A stretch of 64,000 nt of DNA from Paracoccus maritimus (GCF_025195095.1 NZ_JANAVZ010000003.1:1-64000), one strand, 5' to 3'; positions 25,400 through 35,621 are shown, numbered from the stretch's first letter. Program-made: numbers and translations. The notes: generated by a model not told the origin, from the sequence alone.

Positions 25400-27109
25400 T
25401 CAGTTCAGGCCGATCAGCCCCATGCTTTCCAGCGTCAGCAGCACCTGATGGGCGCAGTTGTCGACTTCGATATCCTGCGTATCGACGCGCAGTTCCGGCT
25501 GTCTGGGTTCTTCATACGGGTCCGAAATGCCGGTGAATTCCTTGATCTTGCCCTCGCGCGCCAGCTTGTACAGGCCCTTGCGGTCACGGCGTTCACATTC
25601 CTCAAGCGAGGTCGCGACGTGAACCTCGACGAAGGCGCCATATTGTTCGATCATCTCGCGCACGGCACGGCGGGTCGCGGTGTAGGGCGCGATCGGCGCA
25701 CAGATCGCGATGCCGCCATTCTTGGTGATCTCGGACGCGACATAACCGATACGCTTGATGTTGATGTCGCGGTGTTCCTTGGAAAAGCCCAACTCGCTGG
25801 ACAGGTGCTTTCGCACCACGTCGCCATCCAGCAGCGTCACGGGGCGACCGCCCATTTCCATCAGCTTGACCATCAGCGCGTTGGCGATGGTCGATTTGCC
25901 GCTGCCGCTGAGACCGGTGAAGAACACCGTGAACCCCTGCTGCGCACGCGGAGGAGAGGTGCGGCGAAGCTGCTGAACCACCTCGGGAAAGCTGAACCAT
26001 TCGGGAATGTCCAGGCCTTCGCGCAAGCGGCGGCGCAGTTCGGTCCCGCTGATGTTCAGGACGGTAACGCCTTCTTCGATCTCGTCTGCCGGTTCGTACT
26101 GGGCGCGCTCCTGCACATAGACCATGTGCTTGAAGTCGACCATCTCGACGCCGATTTCGTCCTGATGCTTGCGGAACAGGTCCTGCGCGTCATAGGGACC
26201 ATAGAAATCCTCGCCCGCGCTGTTCTTGCCCGGTCCGGCGTGATCCCGACCGACGATGAAATGCGTCGCACCATGATTGCGGCGGATCAGCCCGTGCCAG
26301 ACCGCCTCGCGCGGGCCGGCCATACGCATCGCAAGATTCAGCAGCGACAGCGTGGTGGTCGCCGACGGATATTTGTCCAGCACCGCCTCGTAGCAGCGCA
26401 CGCGGGTGAAATGATCGACATCGCCCGGCTTGGTCATGCCGACGACCGGATGGATCATCAGGTTGGCCTGCGCTTCCTTCGCAGCGCGGAAGGTCAGTTC
26501 CTGATGCGCGCGGTGAAGCGGGTTGCGGGTCTGGAACACCACGACGCGACGCCAGCCCAGCTTCTTGAACTGCGCGCGCAGTTCATTGGGCGTGTTGCGG
26601 CGGCCCCGGAAATCGTAATGCGTCGGGGCCTGAAGGCCCTTGATCGGCCCGCCCAGATAGACCGGACCGGCGCTGTTGTGCAGATAATTCACGGCCGGAT
26701 GGGCCAGATCATCGGCGCCGAACACCTTCTCGGCTTCATGCGCCTTGTTCGGCACCCATTTGTCGGTCACCGACATGATCGCAAGGATAACACCTTCCTG
26801 ATCACGCAGCGCGATGTCGGTGCCGGGCTCGATCCCGTCGGCGAATTTCTCGCTGACATCAAGATTGACCGGAATCGGCCAAAGCGCACCCGAGGTCAGG
26901 CGCATGTCGTTGACGACGCCATCGTAATCCGCCTCGGTCAGAAAGCCCTTCAGCGGACTGAAACCGCCATTCATCAAAAGCTCCAAATCGCAGATCTGGC
27001 GCGGCGTCAGATCCCAGCTGGGCATCTTGCCCGCTTCGTGCTTCAGCGACGATGCAGCCTCTTCAGAGACATAGAGTTCGGGGATTGGCGCCTGATTGGG
27101 ATGGGTCAT
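25400..27109 (-). CDS. Bifunctional sulfate adenylyltransferase/adenylylsulfate kinase
   Basis: A 569-residue fusion for sulfate activation to PAPS. Residues 1-380 are a PUA-like plus ATP-sulfurylase region with QTRNPLHRAHQELTFRAA, GRDHAGPGK and SGTELRRRLREG. Residues about 390-569 are an APS kinase with the P-loop FFTGLSGSGKSTIANAL, LDGDVVRKHL, and FTGISDPYEEP. The fused form is common in Rhodobacterales and lets one protein carry both steps. The ATG at 27109 starts MTHPNQAPIPELYV, a normal ATP-sulfurylase N-terminus. No sulfate permease or cysN lies nearby. PAPS made here could feed the sulfotransferase at 30306. Confidence 0.95.
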   Translation of the reverse strand: MTHPNQAPIPELYVSEEAASSLKHEAGKMPSWDLTPRQICDLELLMNGGFSPLKGFLTEADYDGVVNDMRLTSGALWPIPVNLDVSEKFADGIEPGTDIALRDQEGVILAIMSVTDKWVPNKAHEAEKVFGADDLAHPAVNYLHNSAGPVYLGGPIKGLQAPTHYDFRGRRNTPNELRAQFKKLGWRRVVVFQTRNPLHRAHQELTFRAAKEAQANLMIHPVVGMTKPGDVDHFTRVRCYEAVLDKYPSATTTLSLLNLAMRMAGPREAVWHGLIRRNHGATHFIVGRDHAGPGKNSAGEDFYGPYDAQDLFRKHQDEIGVEMVDFKHMVYVQERAQYEPADEIEEGVTVLNISGTELRRRLREGLDIPEWFSFPEVVQQLRRTSPPRAQQGFTVFFTGLSGSGKSTIANALMVKLMEMGGRPVTLLDGDVVRKHLSSELGFSKEHRDINIKRIGYVASEITKNGGIAICAPIAPYTATRRAVREMIEQYGAFVEVHVATSLEECERRDRKGLYKLAREGKIKEFTGISDPYEEPRQPELRVDTQDIEVDNCAHQVLLTLESMGLIGLN

Positions 27110-27360
27110 TTGGAATGCTCGGACATTGAACGGACAGGATGAGGACACGTCCGGCCGGTCGGCGGGTCGTGACTTGGTGCCGCCCATAGCCCCGGCATCG
27201 CGAACATTCAACCGGCGCGCAGCGTCCACAGCGGCTAATCCAAGCAATGCGGCAAGAATGACGCGAGGAGGTCAGGAACAATATCTTCATGACGGGGGCA
27301 ATCCCGGGATATCGGTTTGCCCTGTCGGCGATACGCCGGTCAACGTCTCTCGATTGCGGC

Positions 27361-27386
27361 GCTAATCATGACAGATTAGCTTTTTT
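27361..27386 (+). terminator. Orphan intrinsic terminator, plus strand
   Basis: GCTAATC (27361-27367) pairs with GATTAGC (27374-27380) over ATGACA and is followed by six T residues. It reads as a good terminator on the plus strand, but no plus-strand gene precedes it: the nearest upstream genes, sat/cysC and the TolB-like and MFS genes, run the other way. On the minus strand it lies just past the stop of a small gene (27386) without a T tract after it. Confidence 0.75.
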
Positions 27387-27598
27387 CATCGGCAAGGATG
27401 TAAATCGGCTGCCTCCGTTTGCGTGTGGTCAGGACAAGGCCAAATTGCCCGCCCGTCGGGACGAGGCAGCGGAAGATCGTCCAGATCGCGTGGCCCCATG
27501 TTGGCAAGGTCGGGGTGGTCCAGCGGATCAAGGAGTGGCGGCAGCGGGGCCATCGCGTCGCCGATGCGACGCAGAATTCGGCGTAGATTATGTTTCAT
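27386..27598 (-). CDS. Small Leu/Pro/Asp-rich protein, function unknown
   Basis: A 70-residue protein beginning MKHNLRRILRRIGD, with a basic N-terminus, then PLPPLLDPLDHPDLANMGPRD and DLPLPRP. The repeated xPL/HPDL pattern resembles small uncharacterised Rhodobacteraceae proteins, but I cannot name a family. The ATG at 27598 is 71 bases from the divergent LysR regulator start, so it could be a target of that regulator. The longer frame from 27643 is less likely. Coding status is probable only. Confidence 0.55.
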   Translation of the reverse strand: MKHNLRRILRRIGDAMAPLPPLLDPLDHPDLANMGPRDLDDLPLPRPDGRAIWPCPDHTQTEAADLHPCR

Positions 27599-27668
27599 GA
27601 TCGAAATATAGGGGTCATGCGCCTCAAACAGGATTGAGAACATTCGCGAGCCGTTTTAGATTTTCTGA

Positions 27669-28565
27669 ATGCAGCCCCTGAACCGGATCCCCCTGAGCGG
27701 CCTGCGCGCCATCGAAGCCGTGGCGCGGCTTGGCAGCTTGTCTTCCGCCGCCGAGGAACTGGGCGTGACGCCCGGCGCGCTCAGCCAGCGGATCTCGCGG
27801 ACCGAGGCACAGTTGGGCCGCCGCGTCTTCGACCGCATGGGCACAGGCCTGACGCCTAACGACCTTGGCCGTCAGATGGCTGCACATCTGTCGCACGGCA
27901 TGGCGCAACTTTCGGCCGCAGTGGCGCTGACCGATCCGGGCCATGACGATCTGTTGAACGTCTCCGTCGCACCTCTTTTCGCCAGCCGTTGGCTGATCTG
28001 GCGACTGCCGCGCTTTTCCGCCGCCCATCCCACCATCCGCGTTCGGATCGAACCGGTCGTACAGATGATCACACCGGGGCTGGGCGGAGTCGATATCGGC
28101 ATCCGCGTGGGACGCGGCGCCTGGTCGGGACTGCGGGTCGAAAAATTGCTGGATCAGCGCGTGATGCCGGTCTGTGCGCCGTCTCTGGCGAACGACATCC
28201 GGACAACCGCGGATCTGCTGCGCTTGCCCGTGATCCGCGAAAACGACGATCTTGCCGGCTGGCAGGACTGGCTTGCTCCGCACGGATTGTCGTCGAAGGA
28301 CGTTCCGTCCGGTCCGGTCTATGCCGATGGTGGACTGTGTCTAGACGCCGCCAAGACCGGACAGGGCGTCTTCATGGCGTGGGAAACGCTGGCCTCGGAT
28401 TCGTTGTCTTCGGGGCAGTTGGTCACGCCCCTGCCCGGCCGCGCACCCACAACCAATGCCTACTGGTTCGTCACCGCAGAGGGCACGCGGAAACCCGCCA
28501 TCGCCCGATTTCGAGACTGGCTGCGCGCAGAGCTTGCCGACACCGCACGCGACTGGCCGACCTGA
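27669..28565 (+). CDS. LysR-family transcriptional regulator (GcvA-like)
   Basis: A 298-residue regulator. The winged-helix domain at residues 5-65 has LSGLRAIEAVARLGSLSSAA and LGVTPGALSQRISRTEAQLG. The remaining 200 residues are a LysR substrate-binding domain (LNVSVAPLFASRWLIWRLPRF, GVDIGIRVGRG, VMPVCAPSLA). The P-L-S-G-L-R-A opening and the DIGIR block are the GcvA type. LysR genes usually control a divergent neighbour, here the small gene at 27386-27598. It ends directly against the convergent trxB. Confidence 0.92.
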   Translation: MQPLNRIPLSGLRAIEAVARLGSLSSAAEELGVTPGALSQRISRTEAQLGRRVFDRMGTGLTPNDLGRQMAAHLSHGMAQLSAAVALTDPGHDDLLNVSVAPLFASRWLIWRLPRFSAAHPTIRVRIEPVVQMITPGLGGVDIGIRVGRGAWSGLRVEKLLDQRVMPVCAPSLANDIRTTADLLRLPVIRENDDLAGWQDWLAPHGLSSKDVPSGPVYADGGLCLDAAKTGQGVFMAWETLASDSLSSGQLVTPLPGRAPTTNAYWFVTAEGTRKPAIARFRDWLRAELADTARDWPT

Positions 28566-29591
<1,026 letters not shown>

Positions 29592-29710
29592 TCAGGTAAT
29601 CCCTCGGCGCGGCTTGTGCAACGCATCGCGATACCGGAAAGAATGTTGCGCATATCCGGTCCGCATTGTAGTTTCCGGCAACGCCGCAACCCAATCCAAG
29701 AAAGAGCAGC

Positions 29711-30211
29711 ATGGCTGGCGCGAAACTGGACGACATCGACCGCAAGATCCTGGCCGAACTTCAGGCCGACGGCCGGATGACGAATGTCGAACTTGCACGC
29801 CGCGTCGGCATCTCGGCGCCGCCCTGCCTGCGCCGTGTCCGTGCCTTGGAGGAACTGGGCTATATCCGCGGCTACCACGCCGATATCGACGCCCGCGCGC
29901 TGTGCTTCGAGGTGCAGGTCTTCGCGATGGTGCGCCTGGCCAGCCAGTCCGAACGCGACCTGTCCGCGTTCGAGGATCTGGTGCGCGGCTGGCCCCTGGT
30001 CCGCGAATGCCACATGCTGAACGGCGAGATCGACTTCATCCTGAAATGCGTCTCGCCCGATCTGTCCACCTTCCAGCGGTTCCTGACCGACAATCTGACC
30101 GCCGCGCCCAACGTCGCCAGCGTCAAGACCTCGCTGGTGATCCGCGCCGGAAAGGACGAGCCCGCGGTTCCTTTCGAGATCGTCGAGGAACGGGTGCGCG
30201 AGGCGGGCTGA
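29711..30211 (+). CDS. Lrp/AsnC family transcriptional regulator
   Basis: A 166-residue regulator. The N-terminal helix-turn-helix is in LDDIDRKILAELQADGRMTN and VELARRVGISAPPCLRRVRALEELGYI. The C-terminal RAM (ligand-sensing) domain runs from about residue 70 to 150 (EVQVFAMVRLASQSERDL, VRECHMLNGEIDFILKC). It faces trxB across 146 bases, an arrangement often seen in Rhodobacteraceae, so trxB is a possible target. The effector is unknown. Confidence 0.92.
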   Translation: MAGAKLDDIDRKILAELQADGRMTNVELARRVGISAPPCLRRVRALEELGYIRGYHADIDARALCFEVQVFAMVRLASQSERDLSAFEDLVRGWPLVRECHMLNGEIDFILKCVSPDLSTFQRFLTDNLTAAPNVASVKTSLVIRAGKDEPAVPFEIVEERVREAG

Positions 30212-30305
30212 AACCGGTTCGACCGCATATCAAGTCACCACGATACGGTCTGGCGACATACCTCCGCTGCCGCCAAGGACGCTACGCAAAGGGATCGGGG
30301 CTGCG

Positions 30306-30992
30306 TCACGACGGGAACGCAGCTTCCTTTGTGATACCCTCGAAGCAATAGCCATACCGCTCGATGTCGTCGCCATAGGTATCCTCGACCCATCTTCGCG
30401 CCTTAGGTGTGTAGAAATGGTGATAGCTCGTCTTGTTCCGCCCGAAGATTCTTGACCACATCGAAACCTTGCCAAGGTGAGAGCGGTTGAAGACCGGCAG
30501 GCTTGTGTCCGCAAGCCCGATCCGCCGAGCGATCCGCCTGAACTCGCCCTCCAGATCCTCGAACCGCATGACATCATCCATCAGATTTCTTCCCTTCCTG
30601 TCACAAAGGGCCAGCTTCGGGACCAATCGCTTTTTCTGAACGATGGTGTTCAGGTATCTCTCGAACCTTTCCGGCGTCGCCCGCTCCTTGTGGCGCATGC
30701 GGCGATACAGCGAAAAGATCTGAGCATACGGATTGCGAACGACCGAGAACTTGAAGAATTCATCAAATTCCTTCGGGTAACATTTGCGGACCTCCAGCGC
30801 GGTATCGTGGATGCCGGTTCCGCGCCGATCGACTTTGTTCCTTGTGGCATCCCGATGGATGCGATTGTTCCATTCAGACGCCTCGCGCCCCTCCTGATCC
30901 AGAAGGACAAGCCCATCCATGGCGGCTTCGATGGAATTTCCGCCGGTGCGCTTCAGATGGATGAAGATGGCCTTGTGATCGAACGAAATCAT
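30306..30992 (-). CDS. Sulfotransferase family protein
   Basis: A 228-residue cytoplasmic protein. The 5'-phosphosulfate-binding loop is in AIFIHLKRTGGNSIEAAM (usual form HIPKTGGTS). The 3'-phosphate-binding region is FKFSVVRNPYAQIFSLYRRM. Both define sulfotransferase family 2-type enzymes, which move sulfate from PAPS to a carbohydrate or other hydroxyl. The ATG at 30992 has GGAGGGTGC in front. A possible acceptor-modifying partner, an acyltransferase, is divergent at 31337. Donor PAPS could come from the sat/cysC enzyme. The acceptor is unknown. Confidence 0.85.
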   Translation of the reverse strand: MISFDHKAIFIHLKRTGGNSIEAAMDGLVLLDQEGREASEWNNRIHRDATRNKVDRRGTGIHDTALEVRKCYPKEFDEFFKFSVVRNPYAQIFSLYRRMRHKERATPERFERYLNTIVQKKRLVPKLALCDRKGRNLMDDVMRFEDLEGEFRRIARRIGLADTSLPVFNRSHLGKVSMWSRIFGRNKTSYHHFYTPKARRWVEDTYGDDIERYGYCFEGITKEAAFPS

Positions 30993-31336
30993 GCACCCTC
31001 CGGATCGTGAACAGGAAAAAACGCAAGTTGGCACTGGCCTTCGGGCCAGCGATCATCGACATGGGCGACGCGTGGTCCTCCGCTGCTGTCCGGCACAAGC
31101 CAAGCGCAATCAAGTTGATGACCTGCCAACGCTTCGACCCTATCCGCTGTTCCGGCCGGTTTGCATCGCTGTGCCGAACAGGGATTGGCGCACGGCACAG
31201 CCACATCGCGTGCGGTCGCCGCGCGTTGAAAGGCTTGCCTATTCCCGCGTCATCACGCAGACAGGCCCGCACAAGCGGACCAGCATCACTCAAGGGCCAC
31301 GGCCCCTGCGCCCCGCCATCGTATCGAGAGAACGGC
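30993..31336. other. 344-base divergent intergenic region
   Basis: This stretch separates the minus-strand sulfotransferase from the plus-strand acyltransferase. Several open frames cross it on both strands, but none has a ribosome site or a recognisable product; the plus-strand frame is just an upstream extension of the acyltransferase. I see no tRNA, terminator with T tract, or clear regulatory repeat. Confidence 0.6.
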
Positions 31337-31942
31337 ATGAGCATCTTCACCGAAGAGGAAATCGCGGAATTCCACCTGCTGACCGACGCCGCACAGATCG
31401 AGTCGGGCGAGATTCGCGGAGACCTGGACAGTTGCATGATCGCGGGCAACGTCCTTTGTGGAAAACACACGACGATCAACGGCTATCTGAACGCCCGTGG
31501 CAGCATCCGGATCGGCAAGTATTGCGCGCTCGGGCGGTTCATCTCAGTTCATGCCGGAAATCATCGCACCGACATGCCTAACCAGCAGGTTCTTTTCAGC
31601 AGGCGTTTCGGTTTCTCGCTCGCGTTCGAGAGGCGGCGCGTCGAAATTGGCCATAATGTCTGGATCGGCGACAAGGTGAATATTCTGGCCGGAGTGACCA
31701 TCGGACATGGCGCGGTCCTGGCGGCGGGGGCGACGGTCGTGTCGGACGTGCCGCCATTCGGGATCGTCGGCGGTGTGCCAGCCAAGCTGTTGCGCAAGCG
31801 TTTCAGCGATCACGTCATTGAACAGATGCTGGAAATTCGCTGGTGGGACTGGGACGACGACAAGATCAGGGCGAACAAGGTGTTTTTTGAAAGCGCGCTT
31901 GAGCCCGATGCGGATTACGACCTTTACCCGGCGATCGTCTGA
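31337..31942 (+). CDS. Hexapeptide-repeat acyltransferase (CatB/Vat-like)
   Basis: A 201-residue left-handed beta-helix protein. Hexapeptide turns run through CMIAGNVLCGKHTTINGYLN, ARGSIRIGKYCALGRFISVH and VWIGDKVNILAGVTIGHGAV. The active-site His is probably in HAGNHRTDMP. The C-terminus (VSDVPPFGIVGGVPAKLLRKRF and IRWWDWDDDKI) is that of the xenobiotic/streptogramin acetyltransferase group, which also includes sugar O-acetyltransferases. Beside a sulfotransferase, surface-glycan acetylation is more likely than drug resistance; this is inference. The ATG at 31337 follows GAGAGAACGGC. Confidence 0.85.
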   Translation: MSIFTEEEIAEFHLLTDAAQIESGEIRGDLDSCMIAGNVLCGKHTTINGYLNARGSIRIGKYCALGRFISVHAGNHRTDMPNQQVLFSRRFGFSLAFERRRVEIGHNVWIGDKVNILAGVTIGHGAVLAAGATVVSDVPPFGIVGGVPAKLLRKRFSDHVIEQMLEIRWWDWDDDKIRANKVFFESALEPDADYDLYPAIV

Positions 31943-32052
31943 CAACTCTCGGCGTCCGTCGCGCGATCTGTCCGCATCGTGCATACGCGTTCTTTCTGGC
32001 GCCCAACTGATGCGCGATCCAAAGCCGTCAAAGCCGCGATAGTTCCGAAAGC

Positions 32053-32092
32053 AGGCCGCCGCTTTGCGATCAGGACATCCAATCGGCGGCCT
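32053..32092. repeat. Inverted repeat between acyltransferase and tRNA-Arg
   Basis: AGGCCGCCG (32053-32061) is the exact reverse complement of CGGCGGCCT (32084-32092), with a 22-base loop. It lies 110 bases after the acyltransferase stop and 87 bases beyond the 3' end of tRNA-Arg. It could be a terminator for either, but the T tracts are short (TTT). The rest of 31943-32178 shows nothing else. Confidence 0.4.
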
Positions 32093-32178
32093 TTGCAAGA
32101 ACCTTCGGGCCGCGCCTTCAGGACCGCACCACGGCAAAGCCAGGCCGAGGCAAGTGTCGGTTCAGAGATCGATGATCT

Positions 32179-32255
<77 letters not shown>

Positions 32256-32336
32256 CTGAGGCTTCAATATCCGCGCCGGCGCGGCTGTGCAATGCCGAAT
32301 TGGCCGGGTTTGCCGGTGATCGTTGCCACCAGGCAA

Positions 32337-33023
32337 TCAGACATGCAGGAAGCGTTCCTTGATCTCCGGTGTCGCGCGCAGGGCGGCGTTGTCGCCCGAC
32401 CAGACGGTGCGACCTTTCTCGATGACTACGTGCCGGTCGGCAAATCGGGTCAGCGCGTCCACGTTCTTGTCCACGATCAGGATCGATTCGCCCGCCGCCT
32501 TCAACTGCGTCAGGCAGGCCCAGATCTCGTCCCGGATCAGCGGGGCAAGCCCCTCGGTCGCCTCGTCCAGGACGACAAGGCGCGGATTGGTCATCAGGGC
32601 GCGTCCGATGGCCAGCATCTGCTGTTCGCCCCCTGACAGCTGATCGCCGCGATTGGACATCCGTTCGCCCAGTCGCGGAAACAGCGCCAGCACGCGATCC
32701 AGCGTCCACTGACCGGGTCTTGCCATCGCGATCAGGTTCTCGCGGACGTTCAGCGTCGGAAAGACCTGACGGCCCTCTGGCACCAGCCCCAGACCGGCGC
32801 GCGCGATCCGATGCGGCGCGGTATTCGTCATGTCGGTGCCCGCGACGATCACCCGGCCGTGCCTGGCGGGAAGCAGGCCGAAGATCGTGCTGATAGTGGT
32901 GGTCTTGCCCATGCCATTGCGCCCCAGCAGCGTGACCACCTCGCCCTCGGCAACCTCGAGATTGATGTCGTGCAGCACCTGACTTTCCCCGTAAGCCGCC
33001 TGCAGCCCCTGAACCTTCAGCAT
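32337..33023 (-). CDS. livF: Branched-chain amino acid ABC transporter ATPase LivF
   Basis: A 228-residue ATP-binding subunit. Walker A is [16 protein letters not shown], the signature is [16 protein letters not shown], and Walker B is [14 protein letters not shown]. The short length and the start [19 protein letters not shown] are LivF-like. It overlaps livG by one base (TGATG) and is the last gene of the livJ-H-M-G-F operon. Confidence 0.93.
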   Translation of the reverse strand: MLKVQGLQAAYGESQVLHDINLEVAEGEVVTLLGRNGMGKTTTISTIFGLLPARHGRVIVAGTDMTNTAPHRIARAGLGLVPEGRQVFPTLNVRENLIAMARPGQWTLDRVLALFPRLGERMSNRGDQLSGGEQQMLAIGRALMTNPRLVVLDEATEGLAPLIRDEIWACLTQLKAAGESILIVDKNVDALTRFADRHVVIEKGRTVWSGDNAALRATPEIKERFLHV

Positions 33024-33772
33024 CAGGTGCCCTCCTCTTCGCCCAGATAGGCGGCGCGCACCTGCGGGTCGTCGCGGATCTGGTCCGGGGTTCCGGTGGC
33101 GATGATCCGGCCATAGACCAGCACGCTGATCCGATCGGCAAGCGCGAAGACCGCATCCATGTCATGTTCGATCAGCACAAGGGTCACGGCCCCCTTCAGG
33201 CCGCGCATGACTTCGACCAGGCGATCGGCCTCGGCGCCGCTGGTGCCGGCCAGCGGTTCGTCCAGCAGCAGCAGACGCGGCCGGGTCGCCAGAGCGATCG
33301 CCAGTTCAAGCTGCCGTTTCTCGCCATGCGACAGGCTTCCGGCGTTGAAGAAGGCACGATCCGCGATGCCCACGCGGTCAAGCGCCGCCAGCGCCTGATC
33401 GTTCAATGCGCTTTCTTCCGCGACCGGAGAGAAGAAGCGAAAGCTGCTGCCTGATCGCGCTTGAACCGCGGACGCAACGTTTTCCAATGCAGTGAAGCCG
33501 GGCAGGATCGACGTGATCTGAAAGCTGCGAGACATGCCGGCACGAACCCGGCGATGCATCGCGCGTCCCATCATCTCGGTTCCGTCGAACCGGACGGACC
33601 CGCCATCGGACCCGGATTGTCCCGAAAGTTGTGCGATCAGCGTTGATTTGCCCGCTCCGTTTGGGCCGATGATGGCGTGCAGTTCGCCCTCTTCGACCGA
33701 CAAATCCAGATCGTCGGTGACCTTCAGTGCGCCGTAGGATTTGCGCAGGTTGCGGACCTCCAGCAGGCTCAT
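33023..33772 (-). CDS. livG: Branched-chain amino acid ABC transporter ATPase LivG
   Basis: A 249-residue ATP-binding subunit with Walker A IIGPNGAGKSTLIAQLSGQ, signature LSHGEKRQLELAIALA and Walker B LLLLDEPLAG. The C-terminal extension (RIIATGTPDQIRDDPQVRAAYLGE) is the LivG type. The ATG at 33772 overlaps the livM stop by four bases. Compared with many LivG proteins the signature reads SHGEK and not SGGQ, which is normal for this family. Confidence 0.93.
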   Translation of the reverse strand: MSLLEVRNLRKSYGALKVTDDLDLSVEEGELHAIIGPNGAGKSTLIAQLSGQSGSDGGSVRFDGTEMMGRAMHRRVRAGMSRSFQITSILPGFTALENVASAVQARSGSSFRFFSPVAEESALNDQALAALDRVGIADRAFFNAGSLSHGEKRQLELAIALATRPRLLLLDEPLAGTSGAEADRLVEVMRGLKGAVTLVLIEHDMDAVFALADRISVLVYGRIIATGTPDQIRDDPQVRAAYLGEEEGT

Positions 33773-34707
33773 CGACGCCCCCGGAACAGACCCGACAGAC
33801 CGTCGCGTGAATACAGGACGACCAGCACCAGAATCAGGCCGAACAGCAGCGGCCAGTGTTCCGTCAGCACGGCCAGCCATTCCTCCAGCAGCAGCGCGAT
33901 GGTGGCCCCCGCGACCGCGCCCAACAAGTTGCCGATCCCGCCGAAGACCACCATCACCACCAGCTCGCCCGACCGGTGCCAGTTCATGAAGGCGGGCGAG
34001 ACATAGCTGGTCTGGTTGGCAAGCATCACCCCCGCAATGGCGGTCATGCAGCCCGAGATGATGAAGGCGGTCAGCTGGTAGCGGAACGGAGAAAACCCGA
34101 TCGCCTGCATCCTTACCGGGTTCTCGCGGGCGCCGGTCAGCACCCTGCCAAAACGCGACCGTGTGATCGCGACGGCCAGTAGGTAAAGCCCGATCAGCAG
34201 GACCAGCACCGTATAGTAAAGCGCCGTATCGTCCTCGAGAATGGTTTGGCCGAACAGGGTCGAGCGGGCGTTCAGCGTGACCCCGTCATCGCCGCCATAG
34301 GCCGACAACGACACGAAGAAGAAATAGGCCATCTGCGCGAAGGCCAGCGTGATCATGATGAAATAGATGCCGCGCGTGCGCAGAGAGATTGCGCCCGTCA
34401 CAAGCGCGAAGACTGCCGCAGCAGCGATGGCGGCCAGCATGTGCAGGCCCAGATCAGTGATGCCGGCACGCGAAAGGATGGCGACCGCATAGGCGCCGAT
34501 GCCCAGATATGCCGCGTGGCCAAAGCTGACCATGCCGCCATAGCCAAGGATCAGATCCAGCGCCAGCGCAGCGATGGCATAGCACAGGATGCGGCTTGCA
34601 ATGACGACAAGATAGCTGTCATCCAGTGCGACCGCCAGAAACGGCAGAACGGCAAAGGCCGTGAACAGGATGGTCGCCGCCCAGGCGCGGTTAGGGATCA
34701 GCCTCAT
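33769..34707 (-). CDS. livM: Branched-chain amino acid ABC permease LivM
   Basis: A 312-residue inner-membrane permease with eight or so hydrophobic helices. ILCYAIAALALDLILGYGGMVSFGHAAYLGIGAYA and GAREN-type TGARENPVRMQAIGF are the family motifs. The ATG at 34707 (MRLIPNRAWAATILF) overlaps livH; the longer frame to 35151 lies within livH in another frame and was rejected. It pairs with LivH to form the channel. Confidence 0.92.
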   Translation of the reverse strand: MRLIPNRAWAATILFTAFAVLPFLAVALDDSYLVVIASRILCYAIAALALDLILGYGGMVSFGHAAYLGIGAYAVAILSRAGITDLGLHMLAAIAAAAVFALVTGAISLRTRGIYFIMITLAFAQMAYFFFVSLSAYGGDDGVTLNARSTLFGQTILEDDTALYYTVLVLLIGLYLLAVAITRSRFGRVLTGARENPVRMQAIGFSPFRYQLTAFIISGCMTAIAGVMLANQTSYVSPAFMNWHRSGELVVMVVFGGIGNLLGAVAGATIALLLEEWLAVLTEHWPLLFGLILVLVVLYSRDGLSGLFRGRR

Positions 34708-35621
34708 GTCCTGGCCCCGAAAAGGCCCGCGGGACGGGCCGCCAGAATCGCCGCCATCAGGATATAGACCAGCATCGGCGCCAGCACCCTTCCCGCCTGA
34801 GCGGCCGCCGAAGGTTCCATCACCGCGCGCAGGATGATCGGCCCGAAACTGCGCCCCAGCGTATCGACCAGCCCGACCAGCAAGGCACCCGCAAACGCCC
34901 CCTTGACCGACCCGATGCCGCCGATGACGATGACCACGAAAGCCAGGATCAGGACGCTTTCGCCCATCCCCGGATCGACCGTCAGGATCGGCGCCACCAT
35001 TGCGCCGGCGAACCCTGCCAGCATGGCACCGAAGGCGAAGATGATCGTGAACAGCTTCCTGATATCGACCCCCAGCGCCGAGACCATCGCCCGGTTCGTG
35101 GCCCCGGCGCGCAGCCGCATCCCGATCCGTGTCCGGGTGATGACCAGCCACAGTCCCGCAGCGGTCACCAGCCCGGCCCCGATCACGACAAGGCGAAACA
35201 CCGGATAGCGCATCGGACCGACCAGCGGCACCGACCCCGACAGCAGGTCCGGCATCCGCACCGACAGCGGCGCGGCCCCCCAGATGATCTCGACCGCCTC
35301 GGTCAGGACCATCACCAGACCGAAGGTGGCCAGAACCTGATCCAGATGCGGCCGGTCATACAGCTTGCGAAACACCAGCAGTTCCAGCAACAGCCCGATC
35401 AGCAGCGTCGCCGGCAGCGTCAGCAGCAGGCCCAGACCATAGCTGCCAGTCATCTGTGCGAAGGTCACCGCAAGATAGGCGCCGATCATGTAGATCACGC
35501 CATGCGCAAGATTGACGAAATCCATGATCCCGAAGACCAGTGTCAGGCCAGCGGCGATCAGGAACAACAGGATGCCGAACTGCATCCCGTTCAGAAGCTG
35601 AAGCAGAAACAGGTTGGTCAT
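34704..35621 (-). CDS. livH: Branched-chain amino acid ABC permease LivH
   Basis: A 305-residue membrane permease. GLTLVFGIMDFVNLAHGVIYMIGAYLAV near the N-terminus and RMRAGATNR-like LRAGATNRAMVSALGV are LivH hallmarks, as is GGIGSVKGAFAGALLVG. It overlaps livM by four bases. A GC-rich hairpin between this gene and livJ probably lowers its expression relative to the binding protein. Confidence 0.92.
   Translation of the reverse strand: MTNLFLLQLLNGMQFGILLFLIAAGLTLVFGIMDFVNLAHGVIYMIGAYLAVTFAQMTGSYGLGLLLTLPATLLIGLLLELLVFRKLYDRPHLDQVLATFGLVMVLTEAVEIIWGAAPLSVRMPDLLSGSVPLVGPMRYPVFRLVVIGAGLVTAAGLWLVITRTRIGMRLRAGATNRAMVSALGVDIRKLFTIIFAFGAMLAGFAGAMVAPILTVDPGMGESVLILAFVVIVIGGIGSVKGAFAGALLVGLVDTLGRSFGPIILRAVMEPSAAAQAGRVLAPMLVYILMAAILAARPAGLFGART

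Noticed and set aside
25292..27142. 616-residue plus-strand frame opposite sat/cysC
   Set aside because: Antisense shadow of a gene with all motifs of ATP sulfurylase and APS kinase.
27110..27300. Riboswitch in the sat/cysC leader
   Set aside because: I looked for SAM-type or other known aptamer patterns on the minus strand and saw none.
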